64,000 bases of DNA from Siniperca chuatsi (lineage: Eukaryota > Chordata > Actinopteri > Centrarchiformes > Sinipercidae), in the NCBI RefSeq assembly GCF_020085105.1, contig NC_058055.1, positions 17,178,822-17,242,821 of the forward strand, written 5' to 3'. The position numbers were made by a program, and so were the translations under genes. Below, one piece after another: positions 11,341 through 24,000 of the stretch (position 1 is the first letter of the stretch; every line of letters begins with the position of its first letter). The notes beneath the pieces are model-generated. The model ran no database searches. It saw nothing but the letters and a program-made list of their open reading frames with translations, and was not told the DNA's origin.

Positions 11341-12760
11341 ATGGCTCTGAATGGAGGTTTGTGAACTCTTGAGCTTATAAGCAAGCTAACTTTGACATTT
11401 CTCCCAGTCACCTGTACTGTTGATAAATAACTATTATGGCGCACGTGTAGGCAATGATTCTCGTGTTTAATTTAATTGTTGCTAAGATATGTTGTCACCG
11501 CCGTATACATAACTGTTAGCTGACGTTAGCCCGGTTGATTTGCTAGCTAGCTTATCATCACTTCCTAGCAGAGCACTGCGGCAATGCTAATCACGTTTAA
11601 AAACAACATAACGTTGACCAATGTGTTGCATACACATGTTCTAATAACTGCAAAAGTTTTGTAAAATCTACTTAATAAAATCGAGTTAACCTAGATAGAC
11701 AACATACACACACGTTACAGCAGTGCTAAGTGGCTAGTATGACAGCAACAGCACTGCATTTTGTGAGGATAATAGTGCAATACAGCTAAATTAAATCAGC
11801 ACTTTGTTACTGACCCCAGATGACATAGACTTTGAGTGGGAGCCTCCAACAGAGGCAGAGATGAAGGTGATCCAGGCTCGCAGGGAGCGACAAGACAAAA
11901 TCAGCAAGCTGATGGGAGACTACCTGCTCAAAGGATACAGGATGCTGGGAGAGTGCTGTGATGTGTGTGGGGTGAGTGAAGTGGATTTTTATGTTGGGTT
12001 TGTGATGGTGGTAGTGTCTTTAATAATGTAGAAAAGGTGGAGTGGTGTAACGTGTGTTGAAATAAGTTTGTGTTTCCAGACAATTCTTCTCCAGGACAAA
12101 CAGCAGAAAAACTACTGTGTCTCATGTCAGGAGCTGGACTCTGATGTTGACAAGGACAACCCTGGTATGCATAACTCACAGACTCAGACTTAATGCACAT
12201 CCTCGCATTTTATTATTTTTTTCTGTCTCCTTTCCTCCATCATGTTTTTTTTTTGCCTTGAGCCTTTTGTAAATTTTATTTGTGCTTGTTTCCATATCTC
12301 CCTTTCTTCCTTTTCTCCACTCCTCTCAGCTCTGAATGCTCAGGCAGCGTTGTCCCAAGTGAGAGAGAGACAGCTTGCAGCCCAGTCCACTGCACCGTCC
12401 CAGGCTCCTGAACTCAATGGAGGTGCCAGCAGCAGTCAGGCAAGTGTGTCAGTTCCCAGACCAGAGCACTGTGAGGGGGCTGCCGCGGGGGGAAGAGCTG
12501 CTCTGCCTCCACCTGCTGTCCCTTCTCCTTCAACTCCTGCCTCTACCACAGCCGTGGCACCTGCCCGCCCCCCAGTTTGTCCACAGAGTGCTGCCCTACA
12601 ACCTGTGTTGCAAGAAGCTGAGGAAGCTGTTCTAACCAAACTTCGCTGGGCCACTACCCAGCTACAGAGTTCGGCCTCCCTAGAGTCAAGTATCCAGCTC
12701 TGCAGCCTCATTGCCAGCTGCGCTAGCTCACTGCGCAGCCTCAAGGAGCTCAGCCAGTAA
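11341..12760 (+). CDS. znrd2: Zinc ribbon domain containing 2 (SSSCA1/p27-like)
   Basis: Small protein known in human as SSSCA1/ZNRD2, an autoantigen linked to centromeres and mitosis. Exons 11341-11356, 11820-11971, 12080-12164 and 12330-12760 join to 684 nt, or 227 aa. The start MALNG is identical to the human start. The segments WEPPTEAEMKVIQARRERQ and SKLMGDYLLKGYRMLGE are near-identical to human. A four-cysteine zinc ribbon follows (CDVCG, then YCVSC about 15 residues later), then ELDSDVDKDNPALNAQAALSQ. The shared PRPEHCEGAAAG motif is followed by a variable Pro/Ala/Ser linker and a conserved helical end (SASLESSIQLCSLI). The linker is richer in Pro than in human. It lies 1.7 kb after arr3 and 1.6 kb before fam89b, the latter as on human 11q13. 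Confidence 0.95.
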
Positions 12761-13980
12761 CCATCATGGAAAAGGTTGAAACCGTGGATTAACGGGGAAC
12801 GCTGTTTCTACTTCCCTCTGTCCTGGAATACTGACTCTGGTTTGCTGCTTTGCCGAATCTCTCTTTGACTGAATCCTTGCATAGAGCTGAATTCAAAATT
12901 GGTCAGGAAATGCACTTGAAATAGGATTAAAATGTCAAACGTGCACAAGTTGCTCTTCAGTTAACATACCTATATGGCTGGCAGAAATAACATGTTACAT
13001 GATTTCATAATATGTTTCAAATGTTTGAACATTTTACTTTTTGTCAATTTGTAAGTTATGATATAATGCTAAGAACTGAACATTTCTAAATTCACATTAA
13101 TCATTGTTATTAATTTAACACCATAAATGAGACTTAATATGTATTCTACAGTAAAAGACTGTATTTCCATAGTTAATTGGCTTTGATTAATCCAAAACAG
13201 CCACCAAATTGACATCTGGGGAAATGACAACACCTGTTTTCTCATTGGTTGATCTGTGGTATCCGCAACATGGTGCAAATCACAAAAATGTATACTCTTG
13301 TTGGTATATTGTTAAACACCAGTCCTCTGATCAAACCCTCACTGGTGCATTTTTCTATTTACTGTTCAGTCTGACGCTCAGATAGATTTCCATTGTCTCT
13401 GACCTTCTGGGGATGCAAAGATTGTCATTGTGTGCTGGCAGTTCTGAGGTTTTTATTGTAAATATATTTGATACATGATGGTGATGATGGTCATATGATT
13501 CAGTGATGCTCAGATGTGAGGGGGCAACGTTCAGGAGTCAGACTCATAATTCTTTATTCATTAAAAACATCTAGAGCAAATAAACTGTACACTGTCAATA
13601 GACAGCACTTCATATTAGATAAAAGCCAGCTTCAGTGTTGTTCAAGGCAGTTAAGAGTTTTCTAATTATGTATCTGAACAAAGCTTGCCTGTTTAGGAAT
13701 ACTGCAGTTTGTTTGTTTCCACAGGGGGGCGCCAAATGCAAAAAGCAATGCCATTAAGTTTGTTAATTGGAAAATGCTGTATTTAAACAAGTACCACTTT
13801 AAGCACCAATAAACATGTACATTGCATTAGTGTTTAAAATGTGTCTTGTGAATTAGTTACATCTGCAGCAATTGTTTCTTTAATTTGTTTAATTTATCAG
13901 TCTGCCCAATCATGGCCTTGTTTAGGATGTCAGTGTTGGGCAGCCTGAATGTATTTCTTTGTGTTTTGTCTCAGCAGTAA
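12761..13980. other. znrd2 3' UTR and znrd2-fam89b gap
   Basis: AT-rich, with no exon chain seen. AATAAA at 13808-13813 is a possible poly(A) signal for znrd2, giving a 3' UTR of about 1 kb. Open frames here on either strand are short and unrecognised. Confidence 0.5.
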
Positions 13981-13984
13981 TCCC

Positions 13985-14392
13985 GCTGAATCAAACAAAC
14001 CACGGACAGTCTCCCTTTCCCCATACGCAGACTCTAGCGGGGCGTGCCACGGTCACTGCCGGGCGGAGTCGGGGGCTGCCGGCGAAATCTTCCACACAAA
14101 GGAGAGGAAACAAAACAAAGCCAGGAAGCCTGACATTAACCCGGATTTCACTGCTTCTACTGTAGCTCGCTCACGCCCAGAAAACAGTGATGCATTGATT
14201 TGGTTTTGCCTTTGAAAAGCCGGATAACAAGACCTGGGACAGAGGAAAATAGCACCTTTGGGTGATGGTAAGACAGCATAACGCATTAGACTGTGTGCGC
14301 ATTTGGAAGTGATCCATGTCCTGCTTTCCTGAGAGATCAGTGCAGAAACTGTGGCGTTGCGTCTCCTGTTGAGTCCGCTGCGCAGCGTCGTG
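13985..14392 (+). promoter_or_regulatory. fam89b: GC/CpG-rich fam89b promoter and 5' UTR
   Basis: Base composition shifts sharply to GC with many CpG from about 13985 through the first exon, unlike the AT-rich flanks. This is the pattern of a CpG-island-type promoter. No TATA box was found near the inferred start. Confidence 0.5.
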
Positions 14393-15267
14393 ATGAATGG
14401 GAGTCAGTGCAGCGCGGCGGACCGTCCAGTGGGCGGTGTCTCCTCTGTGGAGGGGCTGCCGTCGCTGCCCAAAGGCCTGAGCGGCATCTTGAACTCCAGC
14501 GGTGGGTCGTGGCGGGACATCGAGAAGGTGCACAGCAAGAGAGCGCGCATCCAGGCCGACATCAGCCGGGGCGGCGGGGACGCGCCGCGCGGTCACAGCA
14601 AACCGGGGGGACTGGACGCTGCTCTGGCTCTGCTGCGGAAAGAGATGGTAAGGTGGTCTGCGAATATCCTGCCTAAATGTATGTGTGTTTGTCTAAACAG
14701 CACAAAGAAAACCTGTGGATTGCCCTTTTCCACTTTCACAAATCTGCATTTACGTAATTATTATGATGATAAATAAGTTTGACAAAATAATTACCTCAAG
14801 GTCCACTTACTAGCTTTTTCCAAGGCTTTAAACCACATCTCATCAGTGGAAAGAGTTTGCTCAGTTGTGAAGATGTATATTAAGTGCACCTTGAGCTAAG
14901 ATTATTAACTAATTCTGAGGTCAAAAATGAACTTAAACACAAAATTTCCTCCTAAATTTCCTCATTGTGTAATCTTTGATGGCCAGAACAGATGTTTTGT
15001 GTTTGTGTGCAACAGGTCGGTCTGCGTCAGCTCGACATGTCTCTGCTGTGCCAGCTGTGGTCTCTGCATGAAGCCATCCAGGAGTACAAGGGTTCCTCGC
15101 TAATGTCTGAGGCGTTCAGTGCTGATAATGAATACTTTGAGGAGGACGAGGATGAGGAAGTGACGGCAGTTCTCTCACAGCCTTCGTCTTCTTCGTCCTT
15201 GTCTCTGCCTCCACCCAGCAGCAACTCCAGGGACCAGTGGATCAAAGACTCCTTTCATATTCCCTGA
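14393..15267 (+). CDS. fam89b: FAM89B / leucine repeat adaptor protein 25 (LRAP25)
   Basis: Cytoplasmic adaptor; in mammals LRAP25 links the kinases MRCK and LIMK1 in lamellipodial actin control. Exons 14393-14647 and 15016-15267 give 507 nt, or 168 aa. MNG matches the human start; an upstream in-frame GTG-led extension (from 14351) is not supported by similarity. Conserved blocks are LPKGLSGILNSSGGSW, LDAALALLRKEM spanning the splice site, and VGLRQLDMSLLCQLW in exon 2. An acidic stretch (EEDEDEE) and a Ser/Pro run follow, and the protein ends DQWIKDSFHIP, close to human DQWLQDAFHISL. It sits between znrd2 and ehbp1l1 exactly as in human 11q13.1. Confidence 0.94.
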
Positions 15268-17639
15268 CGAAGATACAGACACAAGCTCCATGCACCATGG
15301 TTCATGTCTCTTACTGTATCTTCCGGCCCCATTTACACTAGTTTTTGTGCCATACATCTCTTGTCCAGAGAATATGTCCAGTTTATAGTCTTATCCGCAT
15401 TCTATTTTTACACTTTGCACAATCAGTGCCTGTTTGATAGAAATCTGCTTGCATCTATCTGACGCTTTTCAACCAATAATGACTTTATTTCTACTGTGTT
15501 TGGATTCACCTTACTTTTTTTTTTTTTGCTCCACTTGTTTGCTCCACACACACTACATGTCAGGATTGGTGGGTAATGGAAAGTTTCAGGATTTTTGTCT
15601 ATGTCTTTTTATCTAAACAGGGTCCAAAACCGAGCATCTGACAAGGCAAGATTATTTTGGGCAGATAAATGAGGGAAGGTTATGCACAACACAGGGGGTA
15701 AATAAAAATAAAAAAATTAAAAACAACTTGAATCCATTTGAATATCTCATATATGTATAGACATTTACCACTGTACAGTTTTTCTGGCTGTGGGCCAATC
15801 AAATTAAAGCAAATCAATGGCTTTCTTTAACAGGCTGTTGATTGGCTGCTTATTAGCATCTAAACCTCCACTACCTGGGTGTTGAATTTGCCATCTTTTG
15901 TATGTTGCAGCAGAAATGAAGCCAACTAAAAGAGGAAAAAATCAAGACAGAGACAAGTGAGACCAGATGCTATCAGCTTTTTGCTTTTCATTGCATAATC
16001 TACATGCTACCACATGCTGTGTGCTTGGCATTGGAATTGAGCTGGGTGGAATATTGTGATATCTATGAATGCAGTTGTGGGATGAAATGAGGTTTGAAAA
16101 TAGTTTGGAAAAGGCTTTTTTTAAATCTAAATCTTTAAATTGAACTACAGGATTCACCACAGACATGTATAGTATTTCTGTGTTTCAAGTAAAGGTAATT
16201 AGAGGATGATATTGCAAAATATGACCAACAGGGGACACACTGTCTCCAGTCAAGGCCTCCTCCTCTGTGTTCATGTTGATAACAGCAGACTGGGGAAGAG
16301 ACAGCTGTGGAGACAGCAGGAATGAAGGGGAGTGATGTTTGAGCAAAAAGTCTCATGCTGTTGTCTATTTATAATCAACATATGTCGTGGTTATTGTTAG
16401 AATCCATGTGCCTGTGTGTCTCTCTGTCCGTTTGCTCTCCATATCTTCATCACAGTGCATGTTTTTGTGACACTTGTATTTTCTTTCCTCTCACCTGTTT
16501 GCATCTTTCTTTCTCTGCCTCTCTTTGTTTTTTTGTCGTCCATCATATTGGCTATTGCTGTTCTTATCGCACCACGCAGTTACTGTTAAGTACACTAACA
16601 ATGTGAGTGATTATTAAAATAAATCGACATTAGACTGGGTCAGGTCAGTGCAGTGGATGTCAGCAGGGAGAGCTGGGAGGACAATACAGTGTTAGTGGGG
16701 GTGGTGGGGAGTTGCAATACAATGAATGGTGAGATCAGGAAATACCTCCAAGTTGAAAAAATAAACAACACTTTACACAAGACACTTTAATGTGACAATA
16801 CAAAGGTCTGCGTTAGATTAAAGGCATCAAATATGGTGTAAAGTAGCTGTACAGTGGTCAGGTCTGTTTACAAGGAAGAATACTGAAAAAAGGAAGCCAT
16901 ACAAGCTGTAAGTACTGAGAGCAATAATTCACCTCTTGAGTATTGGACCCACAGTGTAATATTAGACCAACTCTGAGTCATGAGAGAGTTGCTGTTGCCC
17001 TGCACTCCTCCACCCCAGCTGCCTCTGTCCATCCATCCATCCCTGTTCCCCCCATCTAAAAATACACTCCTGCTCTCACTGAGGAAAATCCCTGTGCCTT
17101 GACCTAGCCCAAACACACACACACACACTGACCTCCATGGAAACCATTCCTCTGTCTTAACTGGATGTAACACACGTTTCTTTTGGATGACTCGCCTGAA
17201 ACTCAGGAAGTGACTTGAGTTATTAACTATGAGCTCAATTTTTAAATAAACAATGGGTGTCATGTACTTCATGTCTTAGTGTCGGGACTTGCATGGTTAT
17301 AGCCCTTGTAGCCTAGAGGAGATATGAGTTTGCAGAGCTGATTAAGTGAAAACAGTCACTGTCAGATAAGCCTGTTCCAGTGACGGACAGTCAAGATCAA
17401 AGTCTACGGGTATGACTGAAGACTGTTACCTCAGGGCCTGCACACACCGCATATAAGCAGCAAGATAAAGAACTTTGCATACTGCTGCATCACAAGTAGA
17501 CACCCTTTGCATATCGTGTCTCACTCTGCCTGTCTCTCTGCTACTGCCTGTTGACACTGACGGAAAGAAAGACGGTGAACTCATTCTCCAGGACCTATAT
17601 TACAACAAGGCTTGACTAAGCGGTGCTGTCTCCATACTG

Positions 17640-17640
<1 letters not shown>
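15268..17640. other. fam89b 3' UTR and gap before ehbp1l1
   Basis: No recognised exon. The first kilobase is probably fam89b 3' UTR. The rest is ordinary AT-rich DNA with short T-rich and CA-rich runs. A GA microsatellite and the ehbp1l1 5' region follow. Confidence 0.45.
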
Positions 17641-17681
<41 letters not shown>

Positions 17682-17686
17682 CGAGC
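17641..17686. repeat. (GA)n microsatellite upstream of ehbp1l1
   Basis: About 15 perfect GA units followed by GCGAGAGA variants, roughly 370 bp before the ehbp1l1 start codon, so inside or just before its promoter/5' UTR. Confidence 0.9.
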
Positions 17687-18054
17687 AGTTGTTTGGTTGA
17701 AACTTTAGCTTCATGTCGTTTATAGCCTGTTTGAATGACAGCGAGCAGGGCGGAATTGGTTCCTCTTTGATGCTGGCCTAATTGCCACTCTCAGTATACA
17801 GCTCTTTCTGTTCGGTACACGGCGACATTACTCTTCTTTTTGATAGAGCGTGATTGAACTTATTGCCAATGAGCGCGAGTCGCAGCTTGTGTGAAGTTCA
17901 TCATCAACATCATCATCATCATCAGCGGCTGCAGCAGAAGAAGAAGACCTTTTAAGGAGACCGCGGACAAAGTTGGATTATTGTTGCGCAGAGGAGGAGT
18001 GTGTGTTTTCTTTCTTTTTCCTGTTTGTGAAGTTTTATTTAACTAGAGGAAGTT

Positions 18055-21000
18055 ATGACTTCGGTATGGAAAAGACTGCAGCGAGTTGGTAAAAAGGCTT
18101 CAAAGTTTCAGTTTGTTGCCTCTTACCAGGAACTCGCTTTGGAGTTTACCAAGAAATGGTGAGTTTGGAGACAATATTACTTTAGTTTAGAGTTTTTCTG
18201 CCCTGCCCCATATGGACGTTTTTTACTGTTTGAGATGTAAACACCCCCAGGTAGCTTGTTTAGTCTGTTATTAACTATAATAACACTCCATTTTGACCAT
18301 GTTCATTCTCATGTTGTGGGTCCATCATTAGGATCATCGAGCTTTAAAGAGCTGCCTACTGAAATCATTGGATATTAAAACAAAAATTTGTCCAGAGACA
18401 TTAGCTTTGCAAGACACAATATTGGCAGACATGTGAACAATGTGACACTGAATAGTCTGTGTTGTTAGTGTCTTGCTAGTGTTTTATTATCACTTTCTAT
18501 TTACTTGTTAAATGTATACAAATGCAGACAATCAGCCTGTGGTACATTCTGAGCAAGATTTAGTTTTACATTCAACATCAATATTTAATGATTTCAATCA
18601 TTAGAAGCACAACAGTGGACTCGCTTGTCTCACTGTTATTTTTCAGAGATGCAATCAAATCACTTTATAGCGCTCGAGGTCTGTAGGCCTTTCTCCTCTA
18701 GCGCAATTTCCTGTTTTACAAAACATTTGGGAGGTGGCCAGGTGATGCAGCATGGACACGACATTGCACAGAAAAAATCAATCAAAATGGTCACTTTTAG
18801 GGTTCTAGGATCAAGCTTAAAAGGGGAAGCTGGGAATAATATCACCATCACTAAATCTTTTTCCATTATTGACTTCTTCTGGAGCCTGTTTGTCTAACTT
18901 TTTTATTGCTATATTGGAAATCTTGAAAGTCCTGAAAACATAAATTACAGTACTCTCTGATATATTACAAAGAAGTTTCTCTAGTATCTTTAAACTTTTG
19001 CCCACATGTCTGTCTGGCCCACTCCACTCCTTATCTGTCCAGATTACATTGAAGTATGGATTAATTGTGTAAGCGGCTTGTCAACAGCACGATAAGAAAC
19101 ACAGATTAGTTTTTTAGGCTCTCATCAATAAAGCTTCAGAGTTTGATCAGCATCAGAGAGCTTGTGTTGTCTGGACACAGAGAAGGGAAGGGACAAAGTG
19201 ATTTAGAAAGAGTGACAACTCCCACATACAGTGTGATGAAATCAGAGTTTATAACCAGTGTGATGTTCAAACAGGGAGGCAGAAGTCAGGAACCACAGAG
19301 AGAAGGAGGAGTGAGGAAGTGAGGAAAGACTAGAGATTAATCCAAAGTTTGAGTCATATTACTTTAGGCATGTGTTGTTTCTGAAAAGGAAATCCGCCCA
19401 TAGTTCTTGTGAGATTAAACTCTGTATTCAGTGTCAGAGGTTACTGACACTTAAAGATCACATCAAACATCAGAGGCAGGAAATTAACCCTGGGGGTGGG
19501 GGGGTTGTTAAAATGTCTCACAAGTCACATGTTTGTGTACAAGTTGTGTGTGCATGTGTTTGGGGGGTTGTTCTAATTTAGTGCTATGATTTGAGGCCAT
19601 TGGGTTTCTTAGGGACTGTCACCAACACAGACTTGTTACTGAGCCACATATTTAGACTTTGTATGTCATGATTTTCAACTGTGACTCCTCTGCCAAAGTG
19701 CAACTGTAATATTAGTATAAATATTTAAAGCAGTTATAATCAATAATTTTATATTATCAGTGTCTTAAATGACAATGTGGCAATAAAGGGGGTTGCTCTT
19801 AGTGATGAACCTACAGAGAATTATCACCATAATCTGCAGCTCCCCACGGCTTTACAGAGCTTAATAGCGAGTTTCAGCTCATTGTTTTGCTATCCGGCCT
19901 CCAACTTTACTGTTTTGGTTTACTCTCATCGCTCTCATGGCCTTATGTACACTACCTGCTCAGCACCAAACAGCAGACAGACAAAGTTAGCGACTAGCTG
20001 GTGAATGTAGTGGAGGATTTAGCAGCTAAAGTGCCAGATATTTCCCTCAGGAGTTGGTGGAGACCAAAAACTGAGCGAAAAGAGAGTTAATATTGGACTT
20101 ACATTAGGTGGCCACAAACACGACTCCAAATGAATGATACTGTTGTTATGCAACTGCTGGAAATAAGCAACTATTTGCTAAAAAGTTCGCCATATCAACT
20201 TAAAAGGCGGAAAATACGTAAATGTTGTCTTCACAACCTGTTTCCACTGCCCCCAAGTGGCCAAAAAATCAGTTATTGCTTGTTTAAGTTTTATTAAAGA
20301 CAGGGAGTGTATAAGGTTATATTTACATGATAGCATGACTGGAAGAACAAGATATTCTCCACCACAGGCTCTATTGGATAACGGGAACAAAAACATAGAG
20401 GGCCCAACGATAAGAAGGCCCGGCAGTTTGTACATGACAACAGTCAGAAAATAATAAAGTGATGTTGACAGAGACAGTATAGTGGCACAGACATAATTAA
20501 AGCCTTAGCAACAGCACTATTTTTACAGTGACACTAGGAATGCTTCATGTGACAAAAAAAATACGACAGAGGTTTAGTGAGTAAGTTAATTTCTTTTACT
20601 GGGTGTGATATGTTCTGTTTTACAGTAATATCACAAATGGACGGTGGTCATGTTTATCGCTCATCTAGTCAGCTGTGGAATATCACCATTGTCTGCTCAA
20701 TAACAAAACACCAACCACAATGTACAGTGATTACATGTTACTAAACTGTATCACACCCCTAATGTTCACCTGTGTCAAACCAGTCATCGCTTCCTCCTCT
20801 CTCCCCTCCATTACCATCCCTCTGTGCCCGTCAGGCTATTTCTGATGCCACTCCTGACCCCCTAACACACATACCACATAAACACATGTACACACACAGC
20901 CCTCTTTGCCGTACTTGAACACTGAAACTTGACAATATTCAGCATCTATAAACCATTACTATTAATATTCTGAAGAACATCCGTAGGTGTTGAAATGGTT

Positions 21001-24000
21001 GTAAAGATAAATTATTTAGAGTTGGCAATGAGGTTTGATAAGTACTACGAATTGTTATTATGTACTGGTATATTATTTGGCGTCTATATGTGTGTGTGTG
21101 TGTTCCCTTGTGAAGGGGGTTCCTTCTTCCTGTCAAGAGGCACGCCTCACATTCAGATAGACTCAGGTCACATGACCCTGCAGCTTCCAGTTTCACTTCC
21201 TGTGTCGCAGAGGTCTGAGAAAATACGATGCAAACACATACACATGTTACCAACACACACATATATATACAAAAAGACACAGCACTTACACACACATATC
21301 CCACATTGTGTAGCCTGGTTGGTTACAGATAAACAGCTGCATAAATACACACACATGCTGTACACACATTCACAGCTTTTCCAATGTATAGATATAGACA
21401 AATAAAACATATTAATACCATGTGCTCAGAGCCATCTGCATAAACACTCTCACACACACACACATATACACACACTCACATCCATGCCTTGTCTTTGACT
21501 CCAAGGCATTATTATTCAGCAGTCATAAGACCTTCTATTAGACCTTGTGTTCTCATTTGTATAATATCCACTTTGTGTGGAGACATTATTTAATGAAGTT
21601 TGAAAATGGTAACATTTATTGTCCATGTGTCTTTCACTGAGGTTTTGCTAGAGTTACTTATGTTGATAAAAATGGGTTTCAAACTCTGCAGAGCCTTTTT
21701 TTACAGCGTGTGGCAAGATGTCATATCTGCGTTTTTATCCATGTTTGTATGTTTCTGTAGGCAACCAGACAAGTTAAGGGTGGTGTGGACCAGGAGGAAC
21801 AGACGCATGTGCTCAAAGGTGAAACCACTGAAACACCACAAACAAACACACACAGACACACACACACACACAGTCTTACTATGTTGTTTGTTGTGCAGCT
21901 TCACAGTTGGCAGCCTGGAATCAAAAACCCCTACAGAGGCATGGTGGTGTGGCCTGTCCCAGAGAACATCGACATCTCTGTTACACTCTTCAAGGTACCA
22001 AAACCAGAACACACTGTTTACACTATACACATACAGACAAGGTGACTATGAAAAGCCTAAATAAATGAGTGGAGAAATATAACAAATACAGATGTTTCCA
22101 TGCAGGGGCATACTGCATTGTTTGATTGATATGAACATTATGTGAATCACATGCTAATGAAAACCTATGGGAGACAGCCATCATCCAAACACCAAATTAG
22201 GGAATATCTTTTGGAAGAATGGTGTTCATCCCTCTACTAAAGTTTAGAGTGCTTTATTAATCCCAATGGCTAATTGCAGCATTACAACAGTCAAGTCACA
22301 TATGAATCACAAAAAAAAACATACAGTAAGATAAATAAGAAGATAGAATAATAAAAACAAATAACTAAAAACTTCACTAGAAACTGAACTAAAACTAAAA
22401 AACTAGGACAATACTCTTTATATAAACAACAATAATGCAAGTCTAATAGATACTGTATATTGTCATGTATTGATGTGGCAAGGTGCTTCTCTTGAATTGC
22501 ATACATGAGTATGTCATATACATGAATGTATGTTCAGGTATGCGGTAAACAGTTAAGTAATATATTGGATAAAAATAGTAAGAATAAACAAAAATTCAAA
22601 GTTATAAAAATAATGATAATAATATACATATATGTCACATTAGCACAAGTGATATAAAGAGTCTATGTTATACAACATGCATTCATTAAATGGCAACATT
22701 TACAAGGAAATGAATGGGTGAAAGACACACAGGTAGATGTTAATGCACAGACAATGGGCAGAGAGGATGTTTATTGTTTGTTCTCATCTCTTCAGGAGGT
22801 CAATAATGATGAGTTTGAGGACAAAGAGTGGACCTTTGTCATTGAGGGTGTAAGTATCTCTTGACTACTTGTCTAACTAACTGTTTCCTAAGTAGTGAAT
22901 TAACCCAACGTAATTATTTTCTCAATAAAATAGCCAGACTTAGTATAAATCTTATAAATAAATAAATTTTTATTTTATGCTACTTTATACTTTCACTTGT
23001 ACTTTTTGCTGCACTACATTCATTTCACAGCTATACTTACTTTTAAGGTTATGATCAGCATCTAAAATACGATACATTGTTATAGATTAAACTGACCAAA
23101 AGTGTATATCAAGTAGCTAGAATTAGCTTCACCTCAACCAACTACAATTTTTATTGACTTCTACTTCAGTAAATGATCTGAATACCTCCTCCACTGATTC
23201 AAATTACTATACATCTCATGGTTGTTTCTGTCGGTCATGTAAAGGAGAACAAGGGGCATCGTAAGGTGCTCGCATCAGCAGACATCAACTTGAAGCGGTT
23301 TGCCAGTCCGACGCCGACCCAGACTGACCTGACGCTGACGTTGAAGCCACTGTCTGTCAAAGTGGTGGAGGCCACGCTCAAGCTGTCGCTGTCGTGTGTC
23401 TTCGTTCGTGAGGGAAAAGCCACGTGAGTTAGTTTTCCCGTTATTATGGGAGTTTTTGTTATTGGGGCAAGTGTATTTAAAAGGTATAACAACATGTTTT
23501 TTATATGATGTCTAAGTACTATTTGATTGAGTATTTCCTGTTTGTGGAGATGTCATGAGAGTATCACTAAGCAATGTTGTGATAAATGTTTGTTAACATC
23601 TGTTCTTCACGTTCCTCAGTGATGAAGACATGCAGAGTCTGGCCAGCCTGATGAGCGTCAAACCCACAGATATCGGCAACCTGGACGACTTCAATGAGAG
23701 CGATGAAGAGGAGGACAAGAAGTCTGTCACTGCTACAAGTAGGCAGACTTACACAAATACTGTGTCTTCTCTCTAATTTGATCACTGTGAATCATTTCCT
23801 CTCATCGCAGCTCTGACATTTCTTCCTCCTCTACCTCCTTTTCCTCTCATTTCTTCTGCTCTACTCTTTTCCCTTTTCTGGCTGCTGCAGTAGTTCCACA
23901 CACTCTAACTCGCCCAAATCGCCCTGCTCCCCCTCCACCTGACAAGCGAAACTCCACTGGTCCCACTTCTCCAGCCTCAGGTAGCTTTCTCTTGCCCTTT

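Noticed and set aside
12375-12744. Overlapping frames on both strands in the last znrd2 exon
   Set aside because: GC-rich shadow frames; the znrd2 frame matches the human protein.
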